In this document: positions 62,396-64,000 of the stretch, piece by piece
How the letters are laid out: every line of letters begins with the position of its first letter
How positions within the stretch are numbered: position 1 is the first letter of the stretch
Assembly (NCBI RefSeq): GCF_018403285.1
Contig: NZ_BOSJ01000004.1
Span: forward strand, 62,001-126,000
Source: Paenibacillus sp. J45TS6
GTDB taxonomy: Bacteria > Bacillota > Bacilli > Paenibacillales > Paenibacillaceae
DNA: 64,000 nt
Direction: 5' to 3'
Notes under the pieces: generated by a model
Databases searched by the model: none
Seen by the model: the letters and a program-made list of their open reading frames with translations, nothing else
Told to the model about the DNA's origin: nothing
Position numbers and translations under genes: made by a program

Positions 62396-63467
62396 TGTAT
62401 TAAAATGGTTTACGAAGGACTCATTTATCTATCCTGTAGTCGCTATTATTATGGGTCTATTCTTGGGTGCATTCGTTATGCTGATTGGTGGATATAATCC
62501 TATTACCGCTTATGGTGCACTGATTGATAAAGTTTTTGGAAGTACCTATAACTTTGGTGAGGCAATTCGTGAGATGACTCCGCTCCTAATGACGGGTCTC
62601 GCTTTCGCTTTTGCTTCACGAGCAGGTTTGTTTAATATCGGGGCTGAAGGTCAGTATATCGTAGGTATGACCGCAGCTACGTTTATCGGAATTAAATTTA
62701 CTAGTTTACCCTTAATCATTCATGCACCGCTTGCTCTCATTGCTGGGGCGATTGCAGGTGGACTTTGGGCTTCTGTAGCGGGTTTTCTTAAAGCGACACG
62801 CGGAGTTAACGAAGTTATCACCAGTATTATGATGAACTGGATTGCTCTTTATATGGCTAATCTTGTAGTCAGACAGTTCTTACTTATGCCTGGTGAGAAT
62901 CGCTCAGAGCAAATTCAGCCTAGTGCGTCGATCGCGATCGGCTGGTTGTCTGAACTGATGAACAATTCACGTGTTCACTGGGGAACGTTAATTGCTCTTG
63001 TCGCAGCCTTGTTTTTCTATATTTTCATGTGGAAGACGAAACAAGGTTTTGAGCTGCGAGCCGTTGGTTTCAACCATCATGCCGCACAATATGCCGGGAT
63101 GAGAGTAAACCGAAATGTAGTAAAAGCGATGTTTATCAGTGGGATATTTGCTGGTCTTGGCGGTGCGTTCCAAGTACTAGGGGTATTTGGATATCAAACT
63201 GTGTTCCAAGGTTCTCCAGGTATCGGATTTGACGGAATTGCCGTTGCTCTGATTGGTATGAATCATCCACTTGGTGTTGTACTAGGAGCCATTTTATTTG
63301 GTGGATTAACCTATGGTTCTTCCGGAATGAGCTTTGCTGCGGATGTTCCACCGGAATTGATCCGAATCGTAATCGGTTCGATCATCTTCTTTATAGCTGC
63401 ACAAGGGATTGTGCGCTGGGTGCTTAAACCCTTTAACTCCAAGCGCAAGAAAGAGAAGGTGTTGTAA
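62388..63467 (+). CDS. Nucleoside ABC importer permease 1 (NupP-like)
   Basis: A 359-residue permease with about eight to ten helices. GLFNIGAEGQYIVGM and RGVNEVITSIMMNWIALYM are hallmarks of the BPD_transp_2 family (RbsC/YufP group). The likely start is GTG 62388, because AGAGGTG (62374-62380) lies 7 bases upstream; GTG 62379 falls in that site. It overlaps the ATPase gene, and the next permease begins 2 bases after its stop. Confidence 0.92.
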   Translation: MNNVLKWFTKDSFIYPVVAIIMGLFLGAFVMLIGGYNPITAYGALIDKVFGSTYNFGEAIREMTPLLMTGLAFAFASRAGLFNIGAEGQYIVGMTAATFIGIKFTSLPLIIHAPLALIAGAIAGGLWASVAGFLKATRGVNEVITSIMMNWIALYMANLVVRQFLLMPGENRSEQIQPSASIAIGWLSELMNNSRVHWGTLIALVAALFFYIFMWKTKQGFELRAVGFNHHAAQYAGMRVNRNVVKAMFISGIFAGLGGAFQVLGVFGYQTVFQGSPGIGFDGIAVALIGMNHPLGVVLGAILFGGLTYGSSGMSFAADVPPELIRIVIGSIIFFIAAQGIVRWVLKPFNSKRKKEKVL

Positions 63468-63469
63468 AC

Positions 63470-64000
63470 ATGGACTTCATAACCCTTTCTGGACAACTGA
63501 TTAATACTACACTCGTTTTCGCAACTGCGCTTGTTTTTGCTGCGCTAGGCGGTATTTTTTCCGAGCGTTCCGGGGTAACGAATCTCGGGATCGAAGGTTT
63601 TATGATTTTCGGAGCTTTTGCAGCAGGTGTTACGGCTCACTATGCACAAGATGCAGGCATGTCGGGAGGATCCGCAGCGGTGATCGGTCTTATTGCTGCT
63701 GCCGTATTCGGACTGATTGTATCTCTTATTCACGCAGTAGCTTCGATTACATTTAAAGCAGACCAGATTATCAGTGGTATCGTTATTAACTTCCTGGCTG
63801 CAGGAAGTACCCTGTATATGGTTAAATTACTCTTTGATGGTTCAGGAGAAACTCCGCTTATTTTAGGTTTTGAAAAATGGGATCCAACTTTGTTCGGTAT
63901 AAAGTTAGCTGAAATTCCGTTCTTTGGAAGTGTATTTATTAATCATTATCCGACTACGTTCTTGGCTATATTGTTCGTTATTATTGCTTACTACTTCCTG
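63470..64000 (+). CDS. Nucleoside ABC importer permease 2 (NupQ-like), 3' end outside window
   Basis: 177 codons are visible and the frame is open to the right edge. MDFITLSGQLINTTLVFATAL leads into GIFSERSGVTNLGIEGFMIFGAFAAG, the hallmark of the second permease in nupNOPQ-type importers, and KADQIISGIVINFLAAG follows. AAGAGAAGGTG lies before the ATG. It pairs with the preceding permease in the membrane. Confidence 0.92.
   Translation, partial: MDFITLSGQLINTTLVFATALVFAALGGIFSERSGVTNLGIEGFMIFGAFAAGVTAHYAQDAGMSGGSAAVIGLIAAAVFGLIVSLIHAVASITFKADQIISGIVINFLAAGSTLYMVKLLFDGSGETPLILGFEKWDPTLFGIKLAEIPFFGSVFINHYPTTFLAILFVIIAYYFL

Overview
The window looks like a chromosomal stretch from a low-GC Gram-positive soil bacterium, most probably Paenibacillus. 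Evidence: an SLH-anchored multimodular GH16 laminarinase, a Bacillus/Paenibacillus-type lichenase, paired LplB/YtcP-type permeases with large lipoprotein binding proteins, a YesM/YesN-type two-component system, purine-rich Shine-Dalgarno sites with frequent TTG/GTG starts, and CcpA-type cre-like boxes. The genus call is inferred from gene content, not from a marker sequence. I saw no rRNA, tRNA, CRISPR array, insertion sequence or prophage.

Layout. 1-3.4 kb: the 3' end of a sugar PTS EIIBC followed by a MapP-like phosphatase, then a FUSC-type membrane protein on the minus strand. 3.5-7 kb: a heterodimeric ABC exporter. 7.4-9.2 kb: an intracellular GH51 arabinofuranosidase and a small Cys-rich protein. 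9.3-20.9 kb: a mosaic of short transcription units (ThyX, two GNAT proteins, a nucleotidyltransferase, SdpI-like, two Nudix, RNase HI, HAD phosphatase, LysE, an amino-acid permease, VanZ-like, a secreted cell-wall amidase). 21.2-33.8 kb: a beta-glucan utilisation locus: secreted lichenase, lipoprotein binding protein, response regulator plus sensor kinase on the minus strand, two permeases, and a 1482-residue surface-bound GH16 enzyme. Enzymes outside the cell would cut mixed-linkage and beta-1,3-glucan, the ABC importer would take up the products, and the two-component system would switch the locus on. 34-38.5 kb: a hydrolase and a second binding protein/permease operon with cre in its promoter. 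38.7-43.7 kb: PatB/MalY, a stand-alone MurG, DinB, a monooxygenase-like protein, GNAT, and a Gfo/Idh oxidoreductase.

44.4-64 kb is mostly housekeeping: odhAB; YfiT/BstA-like; alpha/beta hydrolase; ManA; MnmM with its YtqA partner; TrmB; a PAP2/glycolipid glycosyltransferase pair; a GT2 synthase; the infC-rpmI-rplT operon with a leader attenuator and an AUU start on infC; and a BMP-type nucleoside ABC importer cut off by the right edge.

The most interesting non-coding signals are: a 12-base element (TTGCAATATTAG) in the two intergenic regions that flank the two-component system of the glucan locus; a perfect 17-bp dyad on the predicted start of the nucleoside-importer transcript; a 24-bp palindrome upstream of the Gfo/Idh gene; and cre-like boxes placed inside or against core promoters. 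I did not find a system I could call wholly new. The sensor/response-regulator element and the unassigned beta-rich segment of the laminarinase are the best leads.
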